A DNA stretch of 64,000 bases from Bacillota bacterium (lineage in GTDB: Bacteria > Bacillota > Clostridia > DSM-8532), in contig JAEZTB010000027.1 in assembly GCA_023443745.1 (NCBI GenBank), positions 1 through 64,000 of the forward strand. Reading direction: 5' to 3'. Positions within the stretch are counted from its first letter, which is position 1. Each line of letters starts with the position of its first letter. The position numbers were made by a program, and so were the translations under genes. Positions 34,825-43,582 of the stretch are shown piece after piece. Below the pieces are notes generated by a model, which worked only from the letters and a program-made list of their open reading frames with translations, was not told where the DNA came from and did no database searches.

Positions 34825-35946
34825 GTGGATATTCAGAAGCTAAAACAGCTTCTCTCACGAGAAGAGGGCGAAAAGCTGGATTTCAAAGCTGAATTGAACC
34901 TTACGACCGAAAGCGAGAAAAAGGAACTGGTCAAGGATGTCACTGCCATAGCCAACAGCCGGGGTGGAAGAGGCCACATCCTTTATGGTGTGGCAGATAA
35001 AACCAAGACTATCATTGGCATTGATCCTACAATTTTTCAGGAGGAGCAAATTCAGCAAATCATCTATAATCGTACTGATCCCCCTGTCCCTGTCAGTCTT
35101 GATCTGGTGCAGATTGAGGAAAAGATCGTTGCCGTTCTGTCTATTTTCAGAAGCAGGCATGCTCCCCACCAGATTATCCAGTCCGGTGCCTTTTATATCA
35201 GACGAGGCTCTACCACCGATTATGCCAGACGCTCGGAACTGGCCTCCATGATGCAGGAGAACGGGCTTCTGACCTTTGAAACGGTCGTAGTCAAGGATGC
35301 AGACCTTGAAGCACTCGATTTTGAACGAATCAATCATTTCTTTAAAAGCATGCATGTTGAAGCAGAACAGCCCCAAACCATTCTGATGGAAGCATTCGGT
35401 TTTATCAGCAACAAGGGGGGAGGAGAGTTTTCTCCCACCATCGGCGGACTTTTATTGTTTGGAAAAAATCCACAAATTTACCTTCCCCAGTGCTATGTGA
35501 GCATCGCACATGGGAATGATACTCAAATCATCTCAGGCAACATTCCCGCCATGCTGGATAAGGCAACGGCAAGTATCAGAAGGATCCTGTCACATGATTA
35601 CCCCATGGAAGCCTTTGAGGAGGCCTTAGCCAATGCCCTTATCCATCGAGATTACTGTGATCTTTCAAGAGGCATTAATATAACAGTCACCGGGAGAACC
35701 ATAGAAATTGTGAATCCGGGAGCAGTTACATCCGGAAGCAAAGTCTACCGGCACATGAAGGAATGCTTTCCTGAAAGGCGCAATGCATGGCTTTATCAGC
35801 GCTTTATCTCCATCGATGAAAGAAGACGTTTTTTACAGTCCGGCGTAGGTATTAACAGGATAAGAAAGGCCCTAAACGCAATAGGTACGGTTAAAATTAT
35901 TAACCTGGGAAGGCAGAACAGCTTTAAGGTTGTATTGCCGAGATGA
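34825..35946 (+). CDS. AlbA_2/Schlafen-type domain protein with a GHKL-like ATP-binding C-terminus
   Basis: The N-terminal domain (about 1-125) of this 373-aa protein begins with the EGEKLDFKAEL pattern typical of the AlbA_2 (Schlafen) fold, a putative nucleic-acid-binding module. The C-terminal half holds EALANALIHRDY and VTGRTIEIVNPG, which match the RecG-like/HATPase_c_4 domain found in transcriptional regulators of this group. GTG 34825 is preferred: GGAG is 8 nt away, while TTG 34819 is too close. These proteins are usually annotated as ATP-binding regulators. Their targets are seldom known. The gene stops 16 bp before the acyl-CoA synthetase start and probably shares its transcript. Confidence 0.8.
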   Translation: MDIQKLKQLLSREEGEKLDFKAELNLTTESEKKELVKDVTAIANSRGGRGHILYGVADKTKTIIGIDPTIFQEEQIQQIIYNRTDPPVPVSLDLVQIEEKIVAVLSIFRSRHAPHQIIQSGAFYIRRGSTTDYARRSELASMMQENGLLTFETVVVKDADLEALDFERINHFFKSMHVEAEQPQTILMEAFGFISNKGGGEFSPTIGGLLLFGKNPQIYLPQCYVSIAHGNDTQIISGNIPAMLDKATASIRRILSHDYPMEAFEEALANALIHRDYCDLSRGINITVTGRTIEIVNPGAVTSGSKVYRHMKECFPERRNAWLYQRFISIDERRRFLQSGVGINRIRKALNAIGTVKIINLGRQNSFKVVLPR

Positions 35947-35962
35947 AAGGGAGGTATGTCTG

Positions 35963-38209
35963 ATGCTTTTATCCAATGAAATTGCTGACCGAATTGATGA
36001 GGTATTTGAAAAAGCCGTTAAAGAGGGGCGCAGAAGTCTCTATGAATTTGAGGTTTATGCGCTGTTGGAAGCCCTTTCGTTAAAAGTTCCCAACTATGCA
36101 TTTGTTTCTGACATCAATGAGGTTAATGCTCAACTGGTTAAAAAATTTCAAAATGGCGTTGTTATAAAAATTGTCTCCCGGGACATTGCCCATAAATCAA
36201 AAATCGGAGGAGTCCGCCGCATCACCAATATGGACCCCTTATTCATACGATTTGTCATGTCCAATATGAGGGAAGAGGTGCTTTCACACTTTTCCGAGCC
36301 CAACCTTCCCCGTATCGACGGGTTTTTGATAGCTGAGCTGGTGCCCTTTACCATGTCCCTTGGTAACGAGATTTTAATCGGAGTAAAAGAGGACCCGTCC
36401 TTTGGGCCGGTCATAACCCTCTCAAAGGGGGGCGATGATGCCGAGTTCTTTTCCCGCTATTATGACCCTGCCAACCTGTTTTTGGCTCCTGTAGAGTATG
36501 AGGAGATTTTAAAGATCGTAACGTCCTTAAAAATCAAGCATAAGTATGAAGCCCAAGGTCATCATGACTACATAGAGCTTATGTCCAAAGCCCTGCAGCA
36601 AATCAACAAATTAGCCTACCAATATTCCTTTATGGCTAAACGCCAGCCCAAATACATCATAAAATCCATGGATATCAATCCGTTCGTGTTTTCTGAGGGT
36701 GGTGATTTTGTTGCCGTTGATGGCTTTACAGAGTTTTGCACCTTTGAAGAAAGTGGACTGACTCTTGCAGAACCCCAGGTTGAGGGGCTAAAAGCCTTCT
36801 TTGATCCCAAGGGGATCGTAGTGGCGGGAGTTTCCTCAGAGGCTCAAAAATACAGCCTGGCCAGGAACATTGTTCAGCTATTAGCCGACCTGGGCCGTAA
36901 GGATATCTACTGCACCAATCCCAAGGGAGGGCAAACTGTAATAAACGGAAAAACCTATCCCTTATACAGAAATTTAAATGAGATTCCTCATGGATATGAC
37001 CTTGTTGTATGGGCGGCTCCTGCCCAGCACACCCTGGAATTTATCAAGACTGTCCCCGATCATAAGTCGGTGGTGCTGATTTCGGGTATTCCACCGCAGA
37101 TAAAATATACTGAATTTGTGACTGAAATACGAAAGCATAAGGAGAGAGGGCTGCGTTTTGTCGGGCCCAATTGCATGGGTGTCTTTTTTGCCCCTGATGC
37201 CTGCCACGATGGTGTCAATACCCTATTTATAGGTGAAGAACGGCTCAAGCTTGGGTTTAACCAGCGAAGCAATACAGCCTTGTTTACACAGAGCGGGGCC
37301 ATGGCTATAACCAGTATTGAAAGAGCCCAAAACTCACCCATTTATAAAGCCATTGTAAGCTTTGGCAACAAATCCGATGTCAATATTCCCGACCTGACCC
37401 GATATTTTTTGCAGGAGCCCTCAGTAGAGGTATTAGCCATGTACATAGAGGGAATGGGTGAAGGAGAGGGACGTGGCCTGTTTGAGATGGCTCGGGGCTC
37501 AGATAAACCCATCCTGGTTTATAAGGCAGGGCGAACCGAGGCCGGAGCCAAAGCGGCAGCCAGCCATACAGCAGCTATGTCGGGCAGCTATGACACCTTC
37601 AGTGCGTCATGTGATCAAGCAGGGATAGTACTGCTGGAAGAGCTTCAGGATTTCTACAACTGCATGAAAGCCTTTTCCATGTTATCTTCAAAGCTTCCAA
37701 GAGGCAAACATGTAGCGGGTATTGTCAATGCGGGTCTCGATGCCACCATGGGCGCCGATACCCTGAGCTTTCTGGAACAGGCTGTCTTATCACAGGCTAC
37801 ACGTGAACGTTTGAGCGCTATCAACACCCATGGTCTGGTTGATATTGAAATGTCATTTTTAGATGTAACACCCATGACTGATGACCGCATGTTTGCTGAG
37901 TTTGTTGATGCGGTACTGGCTGATGACGGTGTAGACTGTGTGTTTGTGGCCATCGTTCCCCACGTGGAAAATGTCACTACCACTGATGAAAGTTGCAGAA
38001 AACCTGAAGCCATAGCCTCACGGTTGATAGAGATCTCAAAAAAGCATGGAAAGCCTCTTGTGGTGTCAATCAACTCAGGCAATCACTATCAAGGTCTGGT
38101 ATCCTATCTTGAAGAGAACGGTTTGCCTGTCTTCCCAGATATCCGTTCAGCTATAAGCGCTTTGGATAGGTTTGTATTCTATCATGTCGTGAAGAATTCG
38201 GGGAAGTAG
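35963..38209 (+). CDS. NDP-forming acyl-CoA synthetase (ACD family), beta-alpha order
   Basis: The enzymes of this family interconvert acyl-CoA plus ADP and phosphate with acid, CoA and ATP. In this 748-aa protein the N-terminal part (about 1-270) is the ATP-grasp (beta-type) domain with VIKIVSRDIAHKSKIGGV. From about 280 follow the CoA-binding Rossmann domain (FDPKGIVVAGVS) and the succinyl-CoA ligase-like domains. His535 in ASHTAAMSGS is the expected phosphorylated histidine. The usual bacterial fusion has the CoA-binding (alpha) part first, so this order is permuted. It may give ATP from acetyl-CoA or other acyl-CoAs. The substrate is unknown. ATG 35963 has GGGAGG 8 nt upstream. Confidence 0.85.
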   Translation: MLLSNEIADRIDEVFEKAVKEGRRSLYEFEVYALLEALSLKVPNYAFVSDINEVNAQLVKKFQNGVVIKIVSRDIAHKSKIGGVRRITNMDPLFIRFVMSNMREEVLSHFSEPNLPRIDGFLIAELVPFTMSLGNEILIGVKEDPSFGPVITLSKGGDDAEFFSRYYDPANLFLAPVEYEEILKIVTSLKIKHKYEAQGHHDYIELMSKALQQINKLAYQYSFMAKRQPKYIIKSMDINPFVFSEGGDFVAVDGFTEFCTFEESGLTLAEPQVEGLKAFFDPKGIVVAGVSSEAQKYSLARNIVQLLADLGRKDIYCTNPKGGQTVINGKTYPLYRNLNEIPHGYDLVVWAAPAQHTLEFIKTVPDHKSVVLISGIPPQIKYTEFVTEIRKHKERGLRFVGPNCMGVFFAPDACHDGVNTLFIGEERLKLGFNQRSNTALFTQSGAMAITSIERAQNSPIYKAIVSFGNKSDVNIPDLTRYFLQEPSVEVLAMYIEGMGEGEGRGLFEMARGSDKPILVYKAGRTEAGAKAAASHTAAMSGSYDTFSASCDQAGIVLLEELQDFYNCMKAFSMLSSKLPRGKHVAGIVNAGLDATMGADTLSFLEQAVLSQATRERLSAINTHGLVDIEMSFLDVTPMTDDRMFAEFVDAVLADDGVDCVFVAIVPHVENVTTTDESCRKPEAIASRLIEISKKHGKPLVVSINSGNHYQGLVSYLEENGLPVFPDIRSAISALDRFVFYHVVKNSGK

Positions 38210-38261
38210 TATCAAATCCAAGCATCTAAAAAATCCGGGAAAGAAGCGGGGAGGGACTTAT

Positions 38262-39107
38262 TTGGGATTGTTTTCGTTTATAAAAAAACAAGCGCTTAAT
38301 ACCAGCCTTTTTCAGATGTTTTCTGATCACGAACAGGAATATGGTACTCTTTTCAAAGAATGTAAAGAAGATTATCATACTTTTCTTGACAAACATATGG
38401 AGTTTCAGAAGGTATTTGCGTTTACCTGCCCCCAAATGTATGTTGGGTTGTTCCAGTATTTCATGGAAGAAGAAGGAGTCGTTGGAACGTTGGATTGGAA
38501 AGCCAGCGCACCTATGATTGCTAATGTGCTTGCAAAACACGGTTTGCAGGAAAAGACATATAGAGAACTGGATCTCACAGAGCTAGCCCCATTTGATACC
38601 CTTGCGATTTTGGGAAGAATCGGATTGCAGCTTGAAAACAGCAATTATCGTTTGGTTCAAATTGCCCCAGAATATGATGACGATTTGGTTGTAGGTGTAT
38701 TGCCAAAGGAAACTGCTGTGGATCTTGCGAAAAGAGCATTAGAGGAAGGAATTCAAATCGCCATTATAGACAAGGCATATATTTCAAAAAAAATTAATGT
38801 TCAGGGAATCAGCGGTGAACAAAACCGGGACGGAATTGATAGGTTGTATAGGAATAATGAAGAAAATGGAATGTTGTATGTCATTTGTGATGCCAGATAT
38901 TCTGAAACCGGTAAGATTTCTTTTCAGGAGACCGTTTTAGGTAAACGGCTTAGCCCAGAGTGGATTGATGCCATGCTTGAGAATATGCCGGAAATCAGAC
39001 AGGCCTATCACGAAAAAAAGGTTTCTGTCCTGATGTCGATAGTCAATGAAGCGATGAAAACACCTATTATAATTGAACATCCATATGAACGATTTGGATG
39101 TCGCTAA
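38262..39107 (+). CDS. protein of unknown function
   Basis: This 281-aa soluble, acidic protein has no motif I can place. It shows no signal peptide or membrane segment. It begins MGLFSFIKKQ. The middle is rich in Glu, Asp and aromatic residues, and the C-terminal half alternates predicted strands (LVVGVLPK, MLYVICDA) and helices. The start is TTG, 6 nt behind GAGGG. It stands alone between the acyl-CoA synthetase and the convergent DUF1836 gene. Confidence 0.6.
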   Translation: MGLFSFIKKQALNTSLFQMFSDHEQEYGTLFKECKEDYHTFLDKHMEFQKVFAFTCPQMYVGLFQYFMEEEGVVGTLDWKASAPMIANVLAKHGLQEKTYRELDLTELAPFDTLAILGRIGLQLENSNYRLVQIAPEYDDDLVVGVLPKETAVDLAKRALEEGIQIAIIDKAYISKKINVQGISGEQNRDGIDRLYRNNEENGMLYVICDARYSETGKISFQETVLGKRLSPEWIDAMLENMPEIRQAYHEKKVSVLMSIVNEAMKTPIIIEHPYERFGCR

Positions 39108-39113
39108 ATGTGT

Positions 39114-39137
39114 GGTGCGTTCCAGAAGGAACGCACC
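39114..39137. terminator. hairpin between convergent genes
   Basis: A 10-bp GC-rich stem (39114-39123 with 39128-39137) has an AGAA loop in the 34-bp gap between convergent genes. The T-tract is weak on both strands, so it may be an inefficient or protein-aided terminator. Confidence 0.5.
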
Positions 39138-39141
39138 TCGT

Positions 39142-39777
39142 CTATTTATCATCTGATTTTTTATTCTTGTCTTTTTCTCTATCTCTTTCTTTATTCTTGT
39201 CTTTTTCCTCTTGAGTCTTAGTCTTTTGTACCATGATCTCATCAAGTATCCTCTTAGCGGCAATACGGCTGGCATTGGCTTCTAAGGATAATTTTAAGGC
39301 AAGCAGGCTTAATCTCTTCTCTATATCTTCTTCACTAGGCTCTCCGTCTATCTTTTCAAGCGCCTCCCGAACCCTGACGGAGGTTTTTCGCAGGGCTTCA
39401 TCCTGAATGGCATTGAACTGATCGAATAAAATTTGAATGGGTTTATCCGAGGTTTCGTGGGCCAAAAGCTTAGTAATATCCGAGAGTGAAAGCACCTGTT
39501 TGAGGTTTAAAACAGCCATCATATGACTCAAATGCTCCCGGGTGTATTTCTTTTGAACCGGGCGAGGAATGACTTCGTTTTTGACATAATTGTTAATCAT
39601 TGCAGGTGTTATCAGCTTTTCATCAGCAGATAATGAAAAGATGGTCATTTGCCTCTCTATATACGTTATGACTTGATCCATATAAAGGTCAATGTCAGGC
39701 AGGGCGTCCCAATTCGGTGCTTTATAATGCTCCAACTCATCAACCCATTTTAAAAGGGCATCTTGTAAATGCTGCAT
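39142..39777 (-). CDS. DUF1836 family putative regulator with a charged repeat tail
   Basis: This 211-aa protein has the DUF1836 core (about 10-115) with LITPAMINNYVKN and PVQKKYTREHL, a MerR-like helix-turn-helix pattern. The family is considered a likely DNA-binding regulator but has no defined target. The last 30 residues are almost only Lys, Glu, Asp, Arg and Asn (EKDKNKERD type). They are encoded by a direct DNA repeat of 30-bp period. GGAG precedes the ATG by 8 nt. The structured tandem elements lie just upstream of its start. Confidence 0.75.
   Translation of the reverse strand: MQHLQDALLKWVDELEHYKAPNWDALPDIDLYMDQVITYIERQMTIFSLSADEKLITPAMINNYVKNEVIPRPVQKKYTREHLSHMMAVLNLKQVLSLSDITKLLAHETSDKPIQILFDQFNAIQDEALRKTSVRVREALEKIDGEPSEEDIEKRLSLLALKLSLEANASRIAAKRILDEIMVQKTKTQEEKDKNKERDREKDKNKKSDDK
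39161..39207. repeat. 30-bp-period direct repeat inside the DUF1836 gene
   Basis: TTATTCTTGTCTTTTTC occurs at 39161-39177 and again at 39191-39207. It codes for the Lys-rich tail of the protein. Such a repeat can change length by slippage. Confidence 0.7.
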
Positions 39778-39810
39778 GAATGATTCTCCTTTTTTGGGAT
39801 AGTCTTGAAT

Positions 39811-39912
39811 TTAATAACTTGGGACCCGTTTGAAATTTTAATTTCATTTACGGGTCGAGGCTTGTTGTTCGTTCCTTTAGGAACGAACTCTAGTAACGGG
39901 TAAGGTTATTAA
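39811..39912. repeat. structured intergenic element A (tandem pair)
   Basis: The outer arms pair TTAATAAC with GTTATTAA and ACCCGTT with AACGGGT. Inside are a GAAATT/AATTTC hairpin and a perfect 9-bp hairpin GTTCGTTCC-TTTA-GGAACGAAC (39868-39889). The result is a multi-branched fold. The same outer arms return in element B, so the two are related repeats. No protein is encoded. Confidence 0.65.
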
Positions 39913-39923
39913 TACGAAGTATC

Positions 39924-39976
39924 AATAACTTGGGCCCCGTTCGAAATCTTCGATTTCGGTAACGGGTAAGGTTATT
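39924..39976. repeat. structured intergenic element B (tandem pair)
   Basis: This is a shorter relative of element A. AATAAC-TTGGG-CCCCGTT pairs with AACGGGT-AAG-GTTATT around a central GAAATC-TTC-GATTTC hairpin. The strings AACGGGTAAGGTTATT and AATAACTTGGG occur in both copies. The remaining 120 bp up to the SGNH gene are AT-rich and hold no gene. Confidence 0.65.
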
Positions 39977-40096
39977 ATAACGTAAAGGTAAAAACTGTTC
40001 AATGTAATTACTAAAATTATTGACATAATAATATTAATGTTATAACATAATAATGAAAACTAGATAAAATAATTTATTACTTTATAGGATGTGATG

Positions 40097-40810
40097 ATGG
40101 TGTTTAATATGATCAAACACATTGAGGTCTGGGGAGACTCTGTGCTTAAGGGTGTTATTTATGATGCGAATCGGCAAAAATATAAGCGTTTGGAGCAGAA
40201 TACGGCTTTAGATAAAATGATTGAAATGGGTTTGGATGTTAAAAACAATACGAAGTTTGGAATGACAGCACCCAAGGCCAGAAATCTAATGATGAGTGCT
40301 CTGGAAAAGGGTATGCGTGCGGCGGATACAGAAGTAGCCATTATCGAATTCGGTGGCAACGATTGTGATTTTAAATGGGCAGAGGTTTCTGAGCATCCTG
40401 AAAGGGAGCATCAACCCAATACACCCCTGGATGTTTTCAAAGGGTGCATAGCAGATATGGTGCGGGTCTTGAGGGAAAATGGTATCAAGCCCATATTGGT
40501 TAATCTTCCGCCCATTCACTCTGAAAAGTATTTCGCATGGATTTCCAGAGGGTTGAATCCTCAGGCCATCTTAAGCTGGCTGGGTGATAAAGAACTGATC
40601 TACCGCCATCATGAGAGCTATAGCCTGGCCGTAATGGAGATTGCCAGAAACTTAGCCTGTGACCTCATTGATGTCAGGCAACCCTTTTTAATGAAAAGGG
40701 ATTACTATAACTATCTTTGTGAAGATGGCATACACCCCAATGAAAGAGGCCATGCCATTATGAATCAAGCCTTTTCCAGCTTTGCCGAGTTAAAGCTTCT
40801 CATGCCTTAA
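40097..40810 (+). CDS. SGNH/GDSL-type hydrolase
   Basis: This protein of about 237 aa has the block I motif WGDSVLKG with the nucleophilic Ser, block III FGGNDCD, and block V DGIHPNERGH with the catalytic Asp and His. The family includes lipases, esterases and carbohydrate deacetylases. There is no signal peptide, so the enzyme is probably cytosolic. The substrate is unknown. Several starts are possible: GTG 40091, ATG 40094, ATG 40097 and ATG 40109. AGGA (40086-40089) fits 40097 best. It converges on the SLH-like lipoprotein gene with only 13 bp between. Confidence 0.85.
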   Translation: MVFNMIKHIEVWGDSVLKGVIYDANRQKYKRLEQNTALDKMIEMGLDVKNNTKFGMTAPKARNLMMSALEKGMRAADTEVAIIEFGGNDCDFKWAEVSEHPEREHQPNTPLDVFKGCIADMVRVLRENGIKPILVNLPPIHSEKYFAWISRGLNPQAILSWLGDKELIYRHHESYSLAVMEIARNLACDLIDVRQPFLMKRDYYNYLCEDGIHPNERGHAIMNQAFSSFAELKLLMP

Positions 40811-40823
40811 AGCGTGCATAGCA

Positions 40824-42164
40824 TTACTTGATTTTCATATCTTCCACCATACGCTTGATCAATAAAAGAGCTTCACTCTTACTGACCGGTCTTTGCGGGG
40901 TAAAGCCTGGAATCTGGTATAGACCCTCCAAAAGACCTACGGTAAACATCTGAGCAAATTTGCTGGCATCCCGCGCCGTATCAAACTGAGGGATAGCCGT
41001 TCGTGCTTGTTCCAGCTCCTCGGCAGAGGCATCCTTGGATTCATACCCACCATACAGGAAGGAAAGCTTGAAAATACTGATGGCGGCAACATCATAGGGA
41101 AGGGTTCCACCGGTCTCGTAAGCAAGATAAGGTTCTATGACTTCAAGCTCTATATTGAAAACCTCGTGGAGAATCTGGCGCCATTGCTCCAAATCAATCG
41201 GCATGATAAGGCCTTCATAATCATAATCAATGTTAATAATTTCTTCTGCTTTTGTTAATAGCTCCAGCCGTTTTTTACTACCGGAACCGCCAGATTTTTT
41301 CAATGTATCAAGATAGGCTTGACATTCTTTTCCAATTTCTTCAACAGGAAGTCCTTCATTAATGGCGGCGGTTGACAGAGGTTCAGCCGTTGCTGCCTTA
41401 AGAGCATCCTCCTTGTTAAGAACAGGTGGTCCCAGGCTATCAATAATGCGATAGAGCATGGAAAGGGCTTCACCGCTTGTTAAAGCATCGAAAGGACGGA
41501 ATAGCTTGCTTTCCTCAACGGTAAAGTCAGCAAGTCCAATACAGTAGGCTTGGCGAACCGGCAGTCGGTGGGTTTCAGCCACGAGTTCAATATCTACTAT
41601 CTCATCAGATTTTTTCAAGCTCTCGGAATCTTCGCCAAGAGATAGGCTATAACGGGATGACAGGAGTCTCATAAGCCCTGCCAGGGCATGCTGCCTTTTA
41701 ATCTTCCCATCAGCTGTAAAATCGGTAACATGGGTCTGGATTAAGTCATCATCCTCAGTCTGAAAGAAGAACAGAATGCGGATAAATTTCTCCCAATCCG
41801 TCACAGAAAGAGGCTCTAAAAATGCTTCGGGTTTTGAAATATAATTTTGTATGAATTTTTTATTCTCTTGGCCTATAAACAGAGGTGAATTCTCGTCAAA
41901 GTAAGGATTAAGTATGATACTCAATCGCTCGATTTCTTTTTGCACGGGGGACAACGCTTTTTGTGATGATGTATAGGATGATTGCGGCTGGTTTGGCGAG
42001 GCCAGATTAACAGCGTTGCGTGATATTTCATCAGAAATCAGATTATCTGTATTCTCCTGTGTGGTACTTGTTTTTCCGACTTTTGAGCTGCATGATGATA
42101 AGAGAAAACCGGTTATCAAGATAAGGCATAATAGGGGAATCAGTGACTTCCTGCCTAATTGCAT
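40824..42164 (-). CDS. lipoprotein with degenerate SLH-like segments
   Basis: This 446-aa protein has a signal peptide ending in a lipobox (LLSSCS), so it is an extracellular lipoprotein. A Ser/Thr/Gln-rich linker (about 25-75) follows. At least two segments recall S-layer homology repeats: FRPFDALTSGEALSMLYRII (about 222-241) and the C-terminal FTPQRPVSKSEALLLI. Both keep the RPxSxxEAL pattern. A wall-associated role is likely but not shown. GGAGG stands 6 nt before the ATG. It is divergent from the AI-2E family gene. Confidence 0.75.
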   Translation of the reverse strand: MQLGRKSLIPLLCLILITGFLLSSCSSKVGKTSTTQENTDNLISDEISRNAVNLASPNQPQSSYTSSQKALSPVQKEIERLSIILNPYFDENSPLFIGQENKKFIQNYISKPEAFLEPLSVTDWEKFIRILFFFQTEDDDLIQTHVTDFTADGKIKRQHALAGLMRLLSSRYSLSLGEDSESLKKSDEIVDIELVAETHRLPVRQAYCIGLADFTVEESKLFRPFDALTSGEALSMLYRIIDSLGPPVLNKEDALKAATAEPLSTAAINEGLPVEEIGKECQAYLDTLKKSGGSGSKKRLELLTKAEEIINIDYDYEGLIMPIDLEQWRQILHEVFNIELEVIEPYLAYETGGTLPYDVAAISIFKLSFLYGGYESKDASAEELEQARTAIPQFDTARDASKFAQMFTVGLLEGLYQIPGFTPQRPVSKSEALLLIKRMVEDMKIK

Positions 42165-42380
42165 GACATACCTCCTATATTTCGGTTATCATTAATACCA
42201 TTATAAACCTTTCTGGACAAGAGTAAACCCTTGATTATTAATCCGTTGTTTTAATGTGAAAAAATGTCCATCACACCGGTGCTTAAATGAAAAATATAGG
42301 ATAACGGGTATCCCATATGGGTTTAAAAACCAGCTTATGAGTAAATACTATTATTAAGCCCATGAATAACCTGTCCTTGG

Positions 42381-42409
42381 TTGCGGATTGGATGAATATG
42401 GTCTATACT
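42381..42409 (+). promoter_or_regulatory. candidate promoter of the AI-2E family gene
   Basis: TTGCGG (42381-42386) and TATACT (42404-42409) lie 17 nt apart, 33 nt before the chosen start. The -35 match is weak. Confidence 0.45.
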
Positions 42410-42442
42410 TTTAATCAATGACAGAAGATGGGAGATTACCGG

Positions 42443-43582
42443 ATGAATGAATGGGGAAATAAGCTGAAAGGCTATATCATACTTATTACCTACGCTATAT
42501 TGCTCTATCTTGCAGTTTCTAATATCAGCGACGTAATCGCGTTTTTAGGGAATATTTTAGCGGTTCTGTCACCCTTCATTCTGGGCATTGTATTCGCGTA
42601 TATACTGAATATTTTAATGAGCCTGTTCGAGCGGAAACTTTATTGCAAGCTTGATCAGTCAAAAAAATCCTTTGTTAGAAAGCTAAAGCGCCCTCTATCC
42701 ATTCTTACGACCTTTGTAGTCGTGTTTGCGTTTATAACAGCCATCAGCCTGTTTGTGGTGCCCCAGCTGTCCCAGAGCATTTCAACGCTTACATCCAATA
42801 TGAATGGCTACTTGGAATCTTTGCAGAAATTCATAAATGACACGATGATAAAATATAACCTTACTGGAGAGCTTTGGAGCAGTATTAATATTAATTGGAA
42901 TGAAATCGTTGCAAAAACCAGCGATGTTCTCAGAGTCGCGCTGCCTCAGATTTTAATTTTCACCTTGGGCCTTACCAATGGCATAATCAATTTCATCATG
43001 GGCCTGATTATTTCTATCTATTTATTGGCCACCAAGGAGAAAATGATCAAAATTCTAAAGAAACTTACCTACGCATTTACCTCTAAAAATACATCAGCGA
43101 GACTGATTGATACTAGCGTTCAGACCAATAAGGCCTTCCAAAACTTTATATCGGGACAATTGACTGAAGCGCTCATTATTGGTGTATTAGTTTTCATAGG
43201 CATGTTAATCTTTAAATTTCCCTACGCCCTGCTCTGCAGTGTCATCATAGCGGTGACCAGTGTGATACCCATCTTTGGCGCTTGGATTGGCGCTATTCCA
43301 AGCGCTTTCATCATTCTTATGGCTCAGCCGCCCAAAGCTATATGGTTTATTCTCTTTATTGTTATTCTTCAACAGCTTGAAGGTAACCTGATTTATCCAA
43401 GAGTGGTGGGGAACTCCATTGGCCTCGATGGTTTATGGGTACTGTTTGCCATTGTAGTTGGGGGGAGCCTGTTTGGTCTTACCGGCGTTTTGTTGGGAAT
43501 TCCGGCATTTGCGGTTCTGTATGCCATTATAAGACGGATTACGTATCGTAAGCTGAGGGAAAAAAATATTGAAGTTCGTTAA
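42443..43582 (+). CDS. AI-2E family (PerM-like) membrane transporter
   Basis: This 379-aa polytopic membrane protein has about eight helices. The family pattern includes ISGQLTEALIIGVLVFIGM in the central part and IPIFGAWIGAIPS plus QQLEGNLIYPRVVGNSIGL in the C-terminal half. Members have been linked to autoinducer-2 export or Na+/H+ transport. Which applies here is open. ATG 42443 follows GGGAG by 8 nt. ATG 42428 would add five residues without a ribosome site. The 3' end overlaps the convergent thioesterase gene by 4 bp. Confidence 0.9.
   Translation: MNEWGNKLKGYIILITYAILLYLAVSNISDVIAFLGNILAVLSPFILGIVFAYILNILMSLFERKLYCKLDQSKKSFVRKLKRPLSILTTFVVVFAFITAISLFVVPQLSQSISTLTSNMNGYLESLQKFINDTMIKYNLTGELWSSININWNEIVAKTSDVLRVALPQILIFTLGLTNGIINFIMGLIISIYLLATKEKMIKILKKLTYAFTSKNTSARLIDTSVQTNKAFQNFISGQLTEALIIGVLVFIGMLIFKFPYALLCSVIIAVTSVIPIFGAWIGAIPSAFIILMAQPPKAIWFILFIVILQQLEGNLIYPRVVGNSIGLDGLWVLFAIVVGGSLFGLTGVLLGIPAFAVLYAIIRRITYRKLREKNIEVR

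Noticed and set aside
39161..39207. Spaced direct repeat as a possible CRISPR remnant
   Set aside because: Only two copies with a short spacer, and both code for the charged protein tail in frame.
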